Positions 11,641-22,601 of a stretch of DNA of 64,000 bases are shown in pieces (the first letter of the stretch is position 1; each line of letters begins with the position of its first letter). The notes beneath the pieces are model-generated. The model was not told the DNA's origin, ran no database searches, and worked only from the letters and a program-made list of their open reading frames with translations. This DNA comes from Scilla litardierei (Eukaryota; Streptophyta; Magnoliopsida; Asparagales; Asparagaceae), in NCBI GenBank assembly GCA_030789695.1, contig CM061142.1, positions 145,547,637 to 145,611,636 on the forward strand, read 5' to 3'. The translations under genes were made by a program, and so were the position numbers.

Positions 11641-12728
11641 CACTCAAAAAGAACTTGTTTTAGTTCTAGAATCCATGACGGTTATGTAAAAGTACATATT
11701 AAGATAAGTTCGATGGATTATCAAAGTTTGCACAAGAATCTCACTGATGCGTGCAATATCATGTGAAATGTAATTATAAATGTGCCCCCAACAGTATTTG
11801 TGATATATATGAACATTTAAATTAATTAACAAGCAGTATTTGATGAGACATCAACATCTATATTTGGTTTGGTTCGTATTGATATGCTTCGTTACAACCC
11901 AAACTTTCTTTTGTGATTATGTAACTGTTGATGTTTATTGTACTTTTGTTACGTACGCCCAATGGGCCGGCTCAAAGCCCAGTGGGCTGGCCCAAAGCCC
12001 GCTTTATACCCATTTGGGCATTCTTAAAAAACGTATGGACTTTGGGCCGGCCCGAAAGCCCATCCAGTTGAATTGGGCATCTATTTGGCCATGTCCGGTC
12101 CTGCCCAATCTCATCCCTACTTGGCACGAGCTGGGAGATGATGTCAATGGTCAAATCTTTTGGCAAAGAAGCTATTACCAGTAAGCTCTCCATCATCTTC
12201 ATGTTTCTATGGTTTGTATGTGTTTTTTGAATGACTCCATGATGCCTGACATTGTCGCATCGTATACGAGATCTGGTCTAGACTTGTCTGGTTAGGATGA
12301 AATAACCCGGACCAAGCCAACCCAACTTATGAACCAACCTAACCTGACTAGCTTAAATGAAATCAGTTTAAAGCAACTGAGCAATTCTTAAAAGCTGATA
12401 GTTTATAACTCCGTACTTACAGTTATTTGAAAAGTACGCAGTGGTAAAAGAAAATAGCTATTCTAATTATAACTAGTCGTAAAAATAAATTAATATACTA
12501 TTAGTTTATTATTTCGAAATTCTTTTGAAAATGATTCATGTCATACTAAATTCTAAATCAAGAACTCAATTAAAAATAAAGAACATCAAATTCTATTACT
12601 CTTAAATTAGTTAGAATTAATAAATTATTATTGTACGTATGCTTATTATCGAATTAGGACTCGTTTTGAAAACAAATTAATTAATTACTAGCTATAGGAT
12701 TTAAAATTTCATTGCACAAAAAAAACTC
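11641..12728. other. intergenic stretch with GGGCC-rich inverted motifs
   Basis: No gene was recognised. A GC-rich patch at about 11950-12070 contains GGGCCGGC, GGGCTGGCCC and GGGCCGGCCCGAAAGCCC motifs of a kind often seen in plant DNA-transposon remnants. The remainder is AT-rich with nothing I can name. Confidence 0.45.
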
Positions 12729-12733
12729 ATATC
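12729..12733. repeat. target site duplication, left copy (ATATC)
   Basis: ATATC precedes the first base of the left 148 bp LTR and is repeated at 28419-28423 beyond the right LTR, 15.7 kb away. Confidence 0.92.
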
Positions 12734-12881
12734 TGTTATGAATCAACTACTGGGGGAGGAGCCCCCAGCTCTTTATTTATAGGCAATAAGGGAGAATACA
12801 AACATGGGCTACAATGATATGGGCCTATCTGTAGGATAGCCCAGAATCTCAACCAACACGGTTAAATAACCGTTCACAACA
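12734..12881 (-). repeat. Copia-2 3' LTR (148 bp)
   Basis: It matches 28271-28418 over its whole length with 8 mismatches and no gaps by eye. The internal border is followed on the plus strand by CTCCCCCTTA, which reads as a purine tract on the coding strand. Confidence 0.93.
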
Positions 12882-12891
12882 CTCCCCCTTA
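12882..12891 (-). other. Copia-2 polypurine tract
   Basis: On the minus strand this reads TAAGGGGGAG and directly abuts the 3' LTR, the expected position for plus-strand priming. Confidence 0.8.
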
Positions 12892-13096
12892 TCCAGCCAT
12901 AGGTGTGGACTCTGCTCGTGAATACTTCAGGATTCTGAGCGTAGAAGAGTCTCACATGGGGTGGATACTTCAGGATCCTGAGTTGGTGAGATTTGCCTCG
13001 TTAAAATATTTAGCTATGGAAAACCAAGTGGGAAAACCCATAGTTAAGGAAAACGAGTACAAACTCTTCCAAACTCCCGCTGATCTGTACAAGCAC
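12892..13096 (-). other. Copia-2 3' untranslated region
   Basis: This noncoding stretch lies between the RNase H stop and the purine tract. It contains the minus-strand words GGGTTTTCCCACTTGG and AACGAGGCAAATC. Such sequence is common after pol in this group of plant Copia elements. Confidence 0.6.
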
Positions 13097-15045
13097 TCAA
13101 GCTTTTAGATCTCTTAGGCGTCTCATTCCAATCCTATGTACAAGCTTCCTAAAAGTGGCAGTAGGAAGGGCTTTAGTGAACAAATCTACCATATTTTCAC
13201 ATGATTGCACTTGTCTGATGTCGATCTTGCCATCTCTCTGTAGCTTGTGCGTCCAGAAGAACTTTGGTGAAATGTGCTTTGTTCTGTCGCCTTTGATGAA
13301 GCCACCTCATAACTGAGCTATGCAAGCAGCATTGTCCTCGAACATTGTAGTAAGCTCGAGATCTCCAGTCTTCTGTCCGGTCGTAGACAGGATGTGGTGG
13401 ACAACTGAGCGTAGCCATACGCATTCTCTGCTTGCTTCATGGATGGCAATGATCTCAGAGTGATAGGATGAGGTTGCTGTCAAGGTTTGCTTGATGGATC
13501 TCCAGGAAATGGCTATCCCTCCATATGTAAACACGTACCCGGTCTGTGACTTCGCTTTGTGGGGATCAGACAGGTAACCTGCATCAGCATAACCAGCAAG
13601 TATAGAGGATATTCCATTTTTGTAGAAGAGTCCCAAATCTGTAGACCCTTGGAGGTAGCACAGAAGGTGCTTAACCCCGGTCCAGTGGCATTGTGTGGGC
13701 GCTGCACTGTATCTGGCTAGCAAATTTACTGCGAACGCTATGTCGGGACACGTGCAATTTGCTAGATATAGTAGTGCTCCGATGGCACTCAGATAAGGAA
13801 CTTCTGGACCAAGTATATCCTCCCCCTCTTCCAGCGGCCGGAAGGGGTCTTTATGTGCATCCAGGGATCGTACCACCATAGGTGTACTCAGTGGATGACA
13901 TTGGTCCATATGGAATCTTTGCAACATTTTCTTCGTGTATGTGGTTTGATGTAATAGGATTCCATCTTTAAGATGTTCAATCTGTAAGCCAAGGCAGAAT
14001 TTCGTTTTGCCTAGGTCTTGCATTTTCAAATTCTTTTGTTAGGCTTACAGATATCTCAGTGATCTCTTCAGGAGATCCTATGAGATTTAGATCGTCTATG
14101 TAGACAGCAATTATTACGAATCCTTTTCCATTTGTTCTTATGAAGATACAAGGGCAGAATTCATTGTTTGTGAATCCTTGTTGAACAAGGAATTCACTGA
14201 GTCTGTTATACCACATTCTCCCTGATTGTTTGAGACCATACAATGATCTTTGTAGCTTAACAGAGTAGACGTCCCGAGGTCTATCTTTTAGTTCAGCATG
14301 CATAGAAAAGCCATCAGGAAGTTTCACGTATATCTCCTTGTCGAGATTGACGTATAGATATACAGTCACAACATCCATTAGCTGAATATCTAGGCCTTCC
14401 TTTGCTGTTAAGATAATCAGGAATTTGAAAGTGATCGCATCCATGACCGGAGAGTATGTTTCGTCATAGTCAATACCCAGTCTTTAGGAAAATCCTTGTG
14501 ATACAAGTCTAGCTTTGTAGCGTGCGATCTCATTATTTTCATTTATTTTTATTACGAATACCCATTTGTATCACACAGGTTTGACACTGGTAGGTGTCTG
14601 GACTATTTGGCCAAAGACTTTGCGGTTCTGAAGCGAGTCCAGCTCGACTTCTATTGCCTGATTCCACTTTGGCCGGTCATTTCTACGTTTACATTCAGCA
14701 ACGGAATGTGGATCATGGTCATCGTCGCTTCCGGCGACGTGAGTGGCAATGTGAAACGTGAAGTCATCGTCGACGACTGTACTCTTTCTGTCCAATACCT
14801 CCCCTGTACGTACATAATTCAATGATATTTCAGTTTCTCCCGGCAGTTCCTCTGCGATGGATTTCGGGAGGGGAGAGGGTATGGACACGAGCTCGTTTCT
14901 CTGTGGGGGTATCGTCCCTAGATCTCCGGATATTTTTCTTTTTCTTGGATTTTTATCCTTGGAGCCTGGTGGTCTGCCTCTTTTCTGTTGAGGTGCAGCC
15001 ACTTCTACTGCTGGTGGATTGCATCCATCCTTTGGGATGTCAATC
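13097..15045 (-). pseudogene. Copia-2 reverse transcriptase and RNase H, broken
   Basis: The minus strand carries a linker rich in basic residues (RGRPPGSKDKNPRKRK) and then WNQAIEVELDSL at the start of the RT. The RT continues with QLMDVVTVYLY, YGLKQSGRMWYNRL and the catalytic YIDD (14091-14102). A frame change near 14029 leads into DLGKTKFCLGLQIEHL and the RNase H, with PYLSAIGALLYLA and AISWRSIKQTLTA. A TGA follows FEDNAACIAQL at about 13316, after which the rest of the RNase H continues to a stop at 13097. Motifs are well kept, but frameshifts near 14029 and 14571-14444 and the late stop make it inactive. The family normally encodes this as one polyprotein with gag. Confidence 0.88.
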
Positions 15046-15607
15046 CTAGCTGGAGTATTTACAACAGGGATGTGTGATCTGACAATCTTCTGGTTGTCAG
15101 TAAACGAATCCGGTAATCTATGAACTGTGTTTGGGTGTGTAAGATCTTCAGGATCTCATCATCACATTGTTTTGTTACCGGATCGTAGTGGATCAGACTT
15201 TTTGTATCCCACGTTAACATTTGCTTTGTGCTAGACTTTTCAATGTCTAGGCCCATCTTGGGGAAATAAGTCTCGTCAAAGTCGCAGTCTTCAAGCCGTG
15301 CCTTAAAAGAGTCCTCCGATTGGGGTTCTAGGTATCTTATAATTGAGGGTGAGTCAAACCCTACAAAGATACCTAGGCAACGTTGAGGGTCCATCTTGGT
15401 CCTCTGGGGTGGTGCAATGGGGATATAAACTGCGCAGCCGAAGATTCTCAAGTGAGAAATGTTCGGCGGCGTTCCATATGCAAGTTGCATTGGAGATAGA
15501 CTCTGACCTCCCGAGGGTCTTATTCTTATTAATGATGCAGCATGCAGAATTTCATATCCCCATGCATCCACCGGCAACTGGATTTCATTAGCAACGGACG
15601 TGCAATC
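15046..15607 (-). pseudogene. Copia-2 integrase, C-terminal part
   Basis: This is the distal part of the integrase gene beyond the Sirevirus-like insertion. It carries the characteristic PPNISHLRIFGCAVYIPI, TKMDPQRCLGIFVGFD and SPSIIRYLEP motifs of the Ale-type integrase C-terminus, then a connecting region toward RT. A one-base loss shortly after the junction puts the first few codons in a different frame from the rest. The shared CAATC at both edges of the insertion shows that it joins directly to 24295. Confidence 0.85.
15603..15607. repeat. target site duplication, left copy (CAATC)
   Basis: CAATC precedes the first LTR base at 15608 and is repeated exactly at 24295-24299. Both copies lie inside the Copia-2 integrase gene. 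Confidence 0.93.
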
Positions 15608-17298
15608 TGTTGGAAACAGCATCCTAACCTATGTTTGATGATAACAAACCCTACTGAACTGTTCTAATCTGTTTGTTGAGTGTGTCACAGGTCCCTATAA
15701 CCATGATTGCTCATGTTACACATGTACGTACTCAAGTACGTAGAGATACAAGGGTGAAACTTCATTTGGAATTACACAAGCTGATCAAACAATGGAGTAT
15801 AGCTATGAAACTCTACTCTAGAGTTAATCATAGGCTATAAATAGCATGGGATTTTTCTCAGGATTTATGGAGATTGTTTGAAGTCTAAATACGGGGAAAT
15901 ATGAGAAAATACTGAGTATACAAAGAAGAAACTTTTCCTACAAGAGGTGAAATAAGGTGAAAAAATTCTCACATGTCAATATGAAGCTATGGGATTTTTG
16001 AAAATTATTTCAGAATTTTTGGGATTTATTTGATTCCCAAATACGCAAGAATACAGTGAAAATACTCAGCAAATACGGCATACGGCACTGTGCATTTATA
16101 CGCCTCATCGCAGCTCAAAAACTTCGACCGACGTGGCATGATCTGAGCCATCCATCGCGCATCGGATGATCGAACGAAGCGGGCGACATGGTTCCTTCAG
16201 CACCGTTCGATCAACATCCAACGGCCACCTACCAACCGATCGAAGTCAAAAATTGTGGGCGCCGCTGACTCAGCCGCGGGCGACGTGGCTTAATCTCCAC
16301 CATCGGATCTCCATCCCAAGGTCCAGATGTTACCGACTTCGAGTCAGCGCTGGCGGGCGGCTCGTCAGCGGAGGCAGGCGCTGAACGCGGAAAATCCGCG
16401 AGACGTGGCCGCATCTCGTCTGTCCATCGTCGATCGAACGGCTGCCGACATCGTTTTTAATGCGGATGCGGGTCCCGCCGCTTTAAACCCGCTAAGCCAT
16501 CGCTATATCGGATCCCCTCGCACATTGATCAGACCCGTTAACTCAATTCTATAAATACCAATGTACATCTCTTCACATTTTCATCAATAAGTGGAGTTCT
16601 AGAGATCCAAATTGAGTTTTGCAAGAAGCGTTGGATTCCTGACTTCATCCTCGACGTAGTGACAACAAGTTCAGCAGCTAGTTCCTCCTGTGCAGCAAAT
16701 GAGATCATTTTGAGTGAGGAACTTCTACCGACTACTTCCACGGGGACAGCGACTACTTCTTCTACAGACATCCGATCATCATTCCGTAAGAAGCGTTGCG
16801 AAGCTACTGATGTGCTGAAAGACGACAACCAGAGAGATCTTCACAAATGAGCTTTCTAAACTCTTGATCTTATTTATTTGTGAATACGTTGTATTATTTG
16901 TCGTTGAGATTTTGGTTTACACTTTCTTCCACTATATTGTTTTGGGAAATCCGAGTTGTTGGGGCATATCGGATTGGGAGAGCATCATTATATTGTTATT
17001 CTTTTTGGGCTTTGGTGAGCTAGGGTTAGTCAGTGTGGTTAGAGTTGGGGCTCTAATCTTGTGTGACTGTAACTGCTTAAAGAATCAATTTTAGTGATGT
17101 TGTTCTGGGGTGGATGTAGGTCTTGGGAGACCGAACCACGTAAATATGCTGTGTCATCTGCTTGATCTGCTTGTGGTCTTATCTGCTCTACTATTGCTTT
17201 TACTCATCTGTTTTAATTAGACTTTATTATTTTTATCTTGCGATAATTTGGTCATCGGCCTATTCACCCCCCCCTCTAGGCCCTATTTAGATCCTACA
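15608..17298 (+). repeat. Copia-3 5' LTR (1691 bp)
   Basis: It matches 22602-24294 with few substitutions (AACAGC/AACAAC and CCTAT/CATAT in the first 40 bases). It contains a GC-rich middle with many CGATCG and GACGTGGC words and a C run just before the end. The open frames within it are present in both LTRs and look like chance frames. Confidence 0.93.
16550..16557 (+). promoter_or_regulatory. TATA box in Copia-3 5' LTR
   Basis: TATAAATA lies in the middle of the LTR directly after the GC-rich block. It is conserved in the 3' LTR at 23544-23551. This is a likely core promoter, with activity unknown. Confidence 0.55.
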
Positions 17299-17300
17299 AT

Positions 17301-17312
17301 TGGTATCAGAGC
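17301..17312 (+). other. Copia-3 primer binding site (initiator tRNA-Met)
   Basis: TGGTATCAGAGC begins two bases after the LTR end. It is the exact complement of the 3' end of plant initiator methionine tRNA. Confidence 0.9.
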
Positions 17313-17343
17313 AACAGGATTGACCATTTAAGTCTAGCTTACA

Positions 17344-18201
17344 ATGAGTTTATATGATAGCGACGATGATCTTGATGATGAGCAAGCGCTGATGGTCAGA
17401 GGCTTCAGGAGATACATCAAGACACCGCAGGGCAAATCTGAAATGTCAAAAAGGTTCAATCGCTTCAATAAATTTAATCCTTCAAACTTTTCTTCTGAAC
17501 AGAATACTACTAAGTCAGTTCAGTGTTTTAAATGCAGGAAACAAGGACACTTCATGAAGAATTGTCCAACTTTGAAGGATGACTCGACAGAATCAAAAGG
17601 AAGATCCCGTGCTGTGACATGGGATGACGTTGACGAGGATGAACCAGAAGAGGAAGTTGCTCACTCATCTTTATGTCTGGTTAGAGACATTGACTCGGCG
17701 AAATCTAAGGTACATGAATTCTCTCTCTCAGAATTAATGAACATTTGTGAAAATATGAACATAGAGATCACTAATCTAGAATCCTCTGTAGAATCTTTAA
17801 AAGAAATCAACTTTGAATTACATCAGGATAATTATCATATTTCACAAAATGAAGAAAAAATGAAATCTGAGATTGAAGATCTTAAAGCTATAATTGCCAA
17901 ACTTAAAGGAAAAACTAGTTTGCATGAAACTCTTAAATGTGAATCTTGTGCCATGCTGAAACTAGAAGAAAACAAGTCCAAAGAAAAGATTGTGAGCCTT
18001 GAAAAGAAAGTTGAAAACTTTAAGAAAAATGAAGATGGAAATAAAAAGGCCTTTATAAGTAAAAGCACCATGCTTGTGAATGAGAACTTCTATTTGAAAT
18101 CCAAGATCTCTGATTTAGAATTAAGTATTAAGAAATTTGGTGTAGGGAAGAAATCTCTCGACATCATTCTTGGTTATCAATCACATGGAAATAATAAATG
18201 A
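17344..18201 (+). pseudogene. Copia-3 gag, N-terminally truncated
   Basis: The open frame starts only 46 bp after the LTR with an acidic stretch (DSDDDLDDEQAL), then FRRYI, and a CCHC zinc knuckle at 17523-17564 (C-F-K-C, H, C). After it come an acidic segment (DVDEDEPEEE) and a long charged helix-prone region rich in E, K, L and I that looks like coiled coil. In this group an additional RNA-binding/dimerisation domain of some 200-300 residues precedes the acidic stretch, and it is absent here. A second C-Y-T-C...H...C knuckle lies downstream at about 18284-18325, out of frame after the stop at 18201. Gag would package the RNA. This copy cannot be complete. Confidence 0.85.
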
Positions 18202-18700
18202 GGTCTAGGATATGGAAATCATTACGAGGAAAAGAAGATCATTCACAATAAAATTGTTAAAAGGAAACCTACATATGCTAAATGTTATACATGTGGTTCT
18301 ATTGATCATTCATATAGGAACTGTTTGTATGGAAACAAGAAGATCAGATTCAAACAAGTATGGGTTCCTAAAGGCACCATTACTAACCATCGTGGACCTA
18401 TTTGGTTGCCTAGGTCATACATGTCCTGTTTTTCTTATGTATAGGTGCACAGCTTGGCTAGGGAACAAAAGTGTGAGTGGTATTTGGATTCTGGCTGCTC
18501 AAGACACATGACAGGAAGTTACGATAAGTTCCTTAGCCTCGTAAACAAGAAGGAGGAAGCGTTACACTTGGGGACAATGGTAAATACAAAGTAATTTGGA
18601 AAGGTGTAGTAGGTAACGACACTTTTCAACTGAAGGATGTCCTATGGGTTGAAATCTTAAATACAACCTCATCTCTATTAGCCAGCTCTGTGACAAAGGT
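18202..18700 (+). pseudogene. Copia-3 second zinc knuckle and protease, broken
   Basis: After the gag stop, shifted frames give a C-Y-T-C-G-S-I-D-H-S-Y-R-N-C knuckle. The protease active site follows as WYLDSGCSRHMTG (tryptophan codon at 18478, catalytic Asp at 18487). The continuing sequence runs into a stop and frame changes before the integrase. The catalytic D-S-G is intact, but the reading frame is not. Confidence 0.78.
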
Positions 18701-19815
18701 ATGAACGTAGTATTTGATGCAAAATTTTGTAAAATCATTGATACGATCACAGGTAATATTTTGATTACAGCTAACAGGAAGAATAATGTTTATACACTTT
18801 TTATTGAAGAACTAACAATAGCTAAATGTTTGATTGGCAGGGAAGACGAGGCAACACTATGGCACAGGAGATTAGCACATGCTGGAATAAAATTGTTCAG
18901 AAACTGGAGAACAGAAATCTAGTAAGAGGACTGCCACATCAGAAATACGAGAACAGTAAGTTGTGCGTAGCATGCACGAAAGGTAAGCAAACTCGATCTA
19001 CCTTTAATGGAATGAGAGAAATAGCAACTACACGCATTCTAGAATTAATTCACATGGATTTATTTGGACCAACAGATGTTGCTAGTTTAAATGGAAAGAG
19101 ATTTTGCTTAGTTTTGGTTGATGATTTTTCAAGATTTACATGGGTTTATTTCTTAGCCAAAAAGTCAGACTCTTTTGAAAACTTTCAAAACTTTTGCAAT
19201 CAAGTTTCAACTGAGAAAAATCTTTCAATTATAAAAATCAGAAGTGATCATGGAGGAGAATTTGAAAATATAATCTTTGAAAATTTTTGTTTAGAAAAAG
19301 GAATTATGCATGAATTTTCTTCTCCTAGAACACCGCAACAAAATGGAGTAGTTGAAAGAAAGAATAGGACTCTAAAAGAAATGGCTAGAACTATGCTGAA
19401 TGAGTATGAATTGCCTATGTCTTTTTGGGCTGAGGCAATAAATACTGCTTGTTATGTTTGTAATAGAGTCATGCTACGACCAATAATAAAGAAAACTGCT
19501 TATGAACTTTGGAATGGAAAGACTCCTAATATTTCATACTTTAGAGTATTTGGATGTAGATGTTTCATATTAAACACTGGAGATCAACTTGGTATATTTG
19601 AATCCAAATCAGATGAAGGAGTGCTTGTAGGATATTCGTCAAGGAGCAAAGCTTACAGGATTTATAATAAACGCACTTTGACTATTGTTGAATCAATTAA
19701 TGTTAAATTTGATGAAAATGAAAATAATTCTTTGAATTGCAGGAAAACTGAAGGTGATGCAATTACAGAGAATGATAGCGGTGCAAGGGAAATTACTGAA
19801 CCAAGTCAAGCATAA
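18701..19815 (+). pseudogene. Copia-3 integrase
   Basis: The end of the protease domain (18701-18922) and the integrase (18826-19815) lie in overlapping frames, which marks a frameshift. The zinc-binding part shows LWHRRLAHAG and CVACTKGKQ. The catalytic core shows HMDLFGP, IRSDHGGEF and PQQNGVVERKNRT, so the D, D and E are all present. The C-terminal portion has FRVFGCRCFIL and GVLVGYSS. The frame ends at a TAA where pol should continue. The integrase would insert the cDNA with 5 bp duplications, as seen at the element's own ends. Confidence 0.87.
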
Positions 19816-20718
19816 GAACCTACTGAAAAAGAAGAGAACTAAGAGGAAGAACCACTGAACAGAGGAGTGCTGAGATATAATCCAAATCATCCACCAGAAC
19901 TGATCATTGGAGCACCCACGGCATGTATAAGAACTCGTTCATCTTTTAGCAATCTTTGTGCTTTATGCATTCATGGGGATTTTATATCTGAAATTGAGCC
20001 AAAGACTATTGAATCTGCTTTGATTGAGGAAAGTTGGGTAATGGCTATGCATGATGAATTGAATGAATTTGATAGAAATAATGTTTGGACTTTAGTGCCA
20101 CGACCCAAAGATTATCCTATTGTAGGTACCAAATGGATTTATAAAAACAAGCTTGATGAATCAGGAAGAGTAATCAGGAATAAGGCTAGATTGGTTGCTA
20201 AAGGTTATAATCAAATTGAAGGCATAGATGTTGATGAAACTTTTGCACCAGTTGCTAGATTAGAAGCTATAAGAATTTTGCTAGCCTTTGCAAGTTATAA
20301 GAAACTCAAGCTTAAACAGATGGATGTTAAAAGTGCATTCTTGAATGGGTACCTGAAAGAAGATGTGTTTGTTGAACAACCCCCTGGTTTTGAAAGTCAT
20401 GATTTTCCACACCATGTTTTTAAACTTCAAAAAGCATTATATGGTTTAAAGCAAGCTCCTAGAGCTTGGTATGATCGCCTTAGTGCTTATCTTTTGGAAA
20501 ATGATTTTAAAAAGGGTAGTGCAGACAACACACTTTTTATTTTGCATGATCATAATCAGTTTCTCATCGTACAAATATATGTTGATGATATTATTTATGG
20601 TGCTACTGATGATCTTTTATGTCAAAAGTTTGAGAAGGTCATGCAGGATCAATTTGAGATGAGCCTTGTTGGAGAACTGAAGTATTTTTTGGGATTCCAA
20701 GTAAAGCAAACTGCATAA
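19816..20718 (+). pseudogene. Copia-3 reverse transcriptase
   Basis: A linker with stops is followed by the RT. The motifs are [50 protein letters not shown] and the catalytic YVDD (20578-20589), then [12 protein letters not shown]. The TAA at 20716 falls just before GIFLSQTKY, where the family usually has a sense codon, so RT and RNase H are uncoupled. Confidence 0.88.
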
Positions 20719-21521
20719 GGCATCTTCCTATCGCAAACCAAGTACATCAGAGAACTATTGAAAAAGTTTGGGATGGAAAAGGCAAAAGGAATTGGAACTC
20801 CCATGAGTCCCACGACGAAGTTGGAAAAAGATAAAAAGGAATCGACGTGGATCAAAAGCTTTATAGAGGTATGATTGGCTCTCTCCTTTACTTAACAGCG
20901 TATAGGCCCGATATAATGTTTGCTGTTTGTTTGTGTGCACGTTTTCAAGCTTGTCCAAAAGAGTCACACTTAATTGCCATAAAAAGGATCTTTAGGTATT
21001 TGATTCACACACCATCTTTAGGCCTTTGGTATCCTTTATGTGGTTTATTTGATTTAATTGGATTTGCTGATGCTGATTATGCTGGTAGTATGATTGATAG
21101 AAAGAGCACTAGTGGAACATGTTTTATGCTAGGACATTCATTGGTTTCTTGGTCTAGTCGTAAGCAGAACAGTGTTGCTTTGTCCACTACTGAAGCTGAG
21201 TATATTGCCCTTGGCAGTTGCTGTGCCCAAGTACTTTGGATGATGCAAACCCTGTCTGACTACGGCTTGGATCTTAGAAAAGTTCCATTGCGATGTGATA
21301 GTTAGAGTGCTATAGATCTTTCTAACAATCCTGTTCATCACTCTCGGACAAAACACATAGACGTAAGACATCATTTTCTTAGAGATCATTTGGCAAAAGA
21401 GGATGTATCCATTGAATATATGTCTACTGATTCTCAGTTGGCAGATATCTTTACATAACCTTTGCCAGAAGATCGCTTTTGTCGTCTACGTCTAGAACTG
21501 GGCATTATTGAACATATTTAG
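20719..21521 (+). pseudogene. Copia-3 RNase H and end of pol
   Basis: The region continues from RT through a frameshift near 20847. It then shows MIGSLLYLTAYRPDI, GFADADYAGS and VALSTTEAEYIALGS, the classic RNase H core. A TAG at 21303 follows LRCDS where the family has N or D before SAI. The HSRTKHIDVRHHFLRD motif and a final TAA at 21466 precede the natural end near 21521. Several nonsense changes make it inactive. Confidence 0.85.
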
Positions 21522-22588
21522 AGTGAAAATATTATTTGGTGTGCTTTTATTGTTTTTGTGTGGTGTGCTACAAAAAGAAAAATGAAAAAAATGAAAAATA
21601 AAAATAAAAAAATAAAAAAGAAAAATATAAAAAGAAAGGGAAAGTGAATTGTCTATCTCCTCATTTTGCACTTTTCATCAGAAACAGCTTTAAATGCAAA
21701 ACATATGTCTTATGGATTTTGAATATTATATTCTTAACAATGCTTGCATTCAAAAACTACATGCTTAATTAGGTCATATTCATTAATGAGTAACTAACGT
21801 TTTTCATCTTCCAATCACACTTACAGATCAAAATGTTTTTGATATGGATTTGAAATATTGAATAAGAAAAGTGGTTGTTGGTGGACTAATTTATGTTTTA
21901 ATGGGATATGATGTTTCAAGGCATGAGTAAAAAGAAAAGCTCTCATCAAAATATACGTGTATAAAAAGAATAGCAAGACGAGTGTCTTCAAAATATATAC
22001 ACAGAGCTTCGTATGAAAAATGGATACGATCCATGTCCTTGATACTACCCTTGGACATCCAAATTATGCTCGTTGGTGTTAAGTCCGTCAAGCACTGCCA
22101 TTTCACATTTAAAAATCATTCTCGGTCATGTTTGGAATTGGTAACTTGAACTCATATTACATAAGAAGGGGAAACTCAATCTTTGATGTTCATATATTCA
22201 GTTGAAAAGATGGTTATGACAGGCTGTATTCCTTATTACCTCTCCATATGTACTAAACATTTGATCATCAAACTTGAGCACGGAGATGAATTATGGTAGT
22301 TATGACTTAGTGCTTATTGCTTATTTATTCATTGTGGTCATCGATGTCTTGCATGTTTGTTTTGCTTTATAATGTTCAATTTTCCATTCATCATATGCTA
22401 TTTCATCCATTTTTTGATGAAAACAAAGGGGGAGAGAAATATTAAGATTGAGCATGTCAGAGATAGGGGGAGCATGTTAATAGGGGGAGCATATCATTTT
22501 GCCATTTATGCTCATATTCATGCTTCACACACTCACACACTTAACACATTTTTTTCACAATAATCTTAATGTCTGGTTTGTTCTCATC
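21522..22588 (+). other. Copia-3 post-pol region
   Basis: This 1.07 kb stretch lies between pol and the 3' LTR. An A-rich run with AAAAATGAAAAA words occupies 21575-21640. From 22425 there are repeated purine-rich motifs (see separate entry). Some Sireviruses carry an envelope-like ORF here, but I see no long open frame or membrane protein. Confidence 0.6.
22425..22489 (+). repeat. extra polypurine-tract-like motifs of Copia-3
   Basis: AAAGGGGGAGA at 22425-22435, ATAGGGGGA at 22463-22471 and ATAGGGGGAG at 22480-22489 resemble the functional tract next to the LTR. Multiplied purine tracts before the 3' LTR are reported for the Sirevirus group. Confidence 0.75.
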
Positions 22589-22601
22589 AAAAGGGGGAGA
22601 T
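22589..22601 (+). other. Copia-3 polypurine tract
   Basis: AAAAGGGGGAGAT directly abuts the 3' LTR start (TGTTGGAAAC). Confidence 0.85.

Noticed and set aside
12905..13108. 67-codon plus-strand open frame next to the Copia-2 3' LTR
   Set aside because: It is the antisense of the Copia-2 3' UTR, which ends at a recognised RNase H stop.
16538..17094. Open frames repeated almost identically at 23532-24088
   Set aside because: They lie inside the two LTRs of Copia-3, so their conservation reflects LTR duplication and not coding function.
21522..22588. Possible envelope-like ORF of a Sirevirus
   Set aside because: No long open frame, signal peptide or membrane segment is present in the post-pol region.
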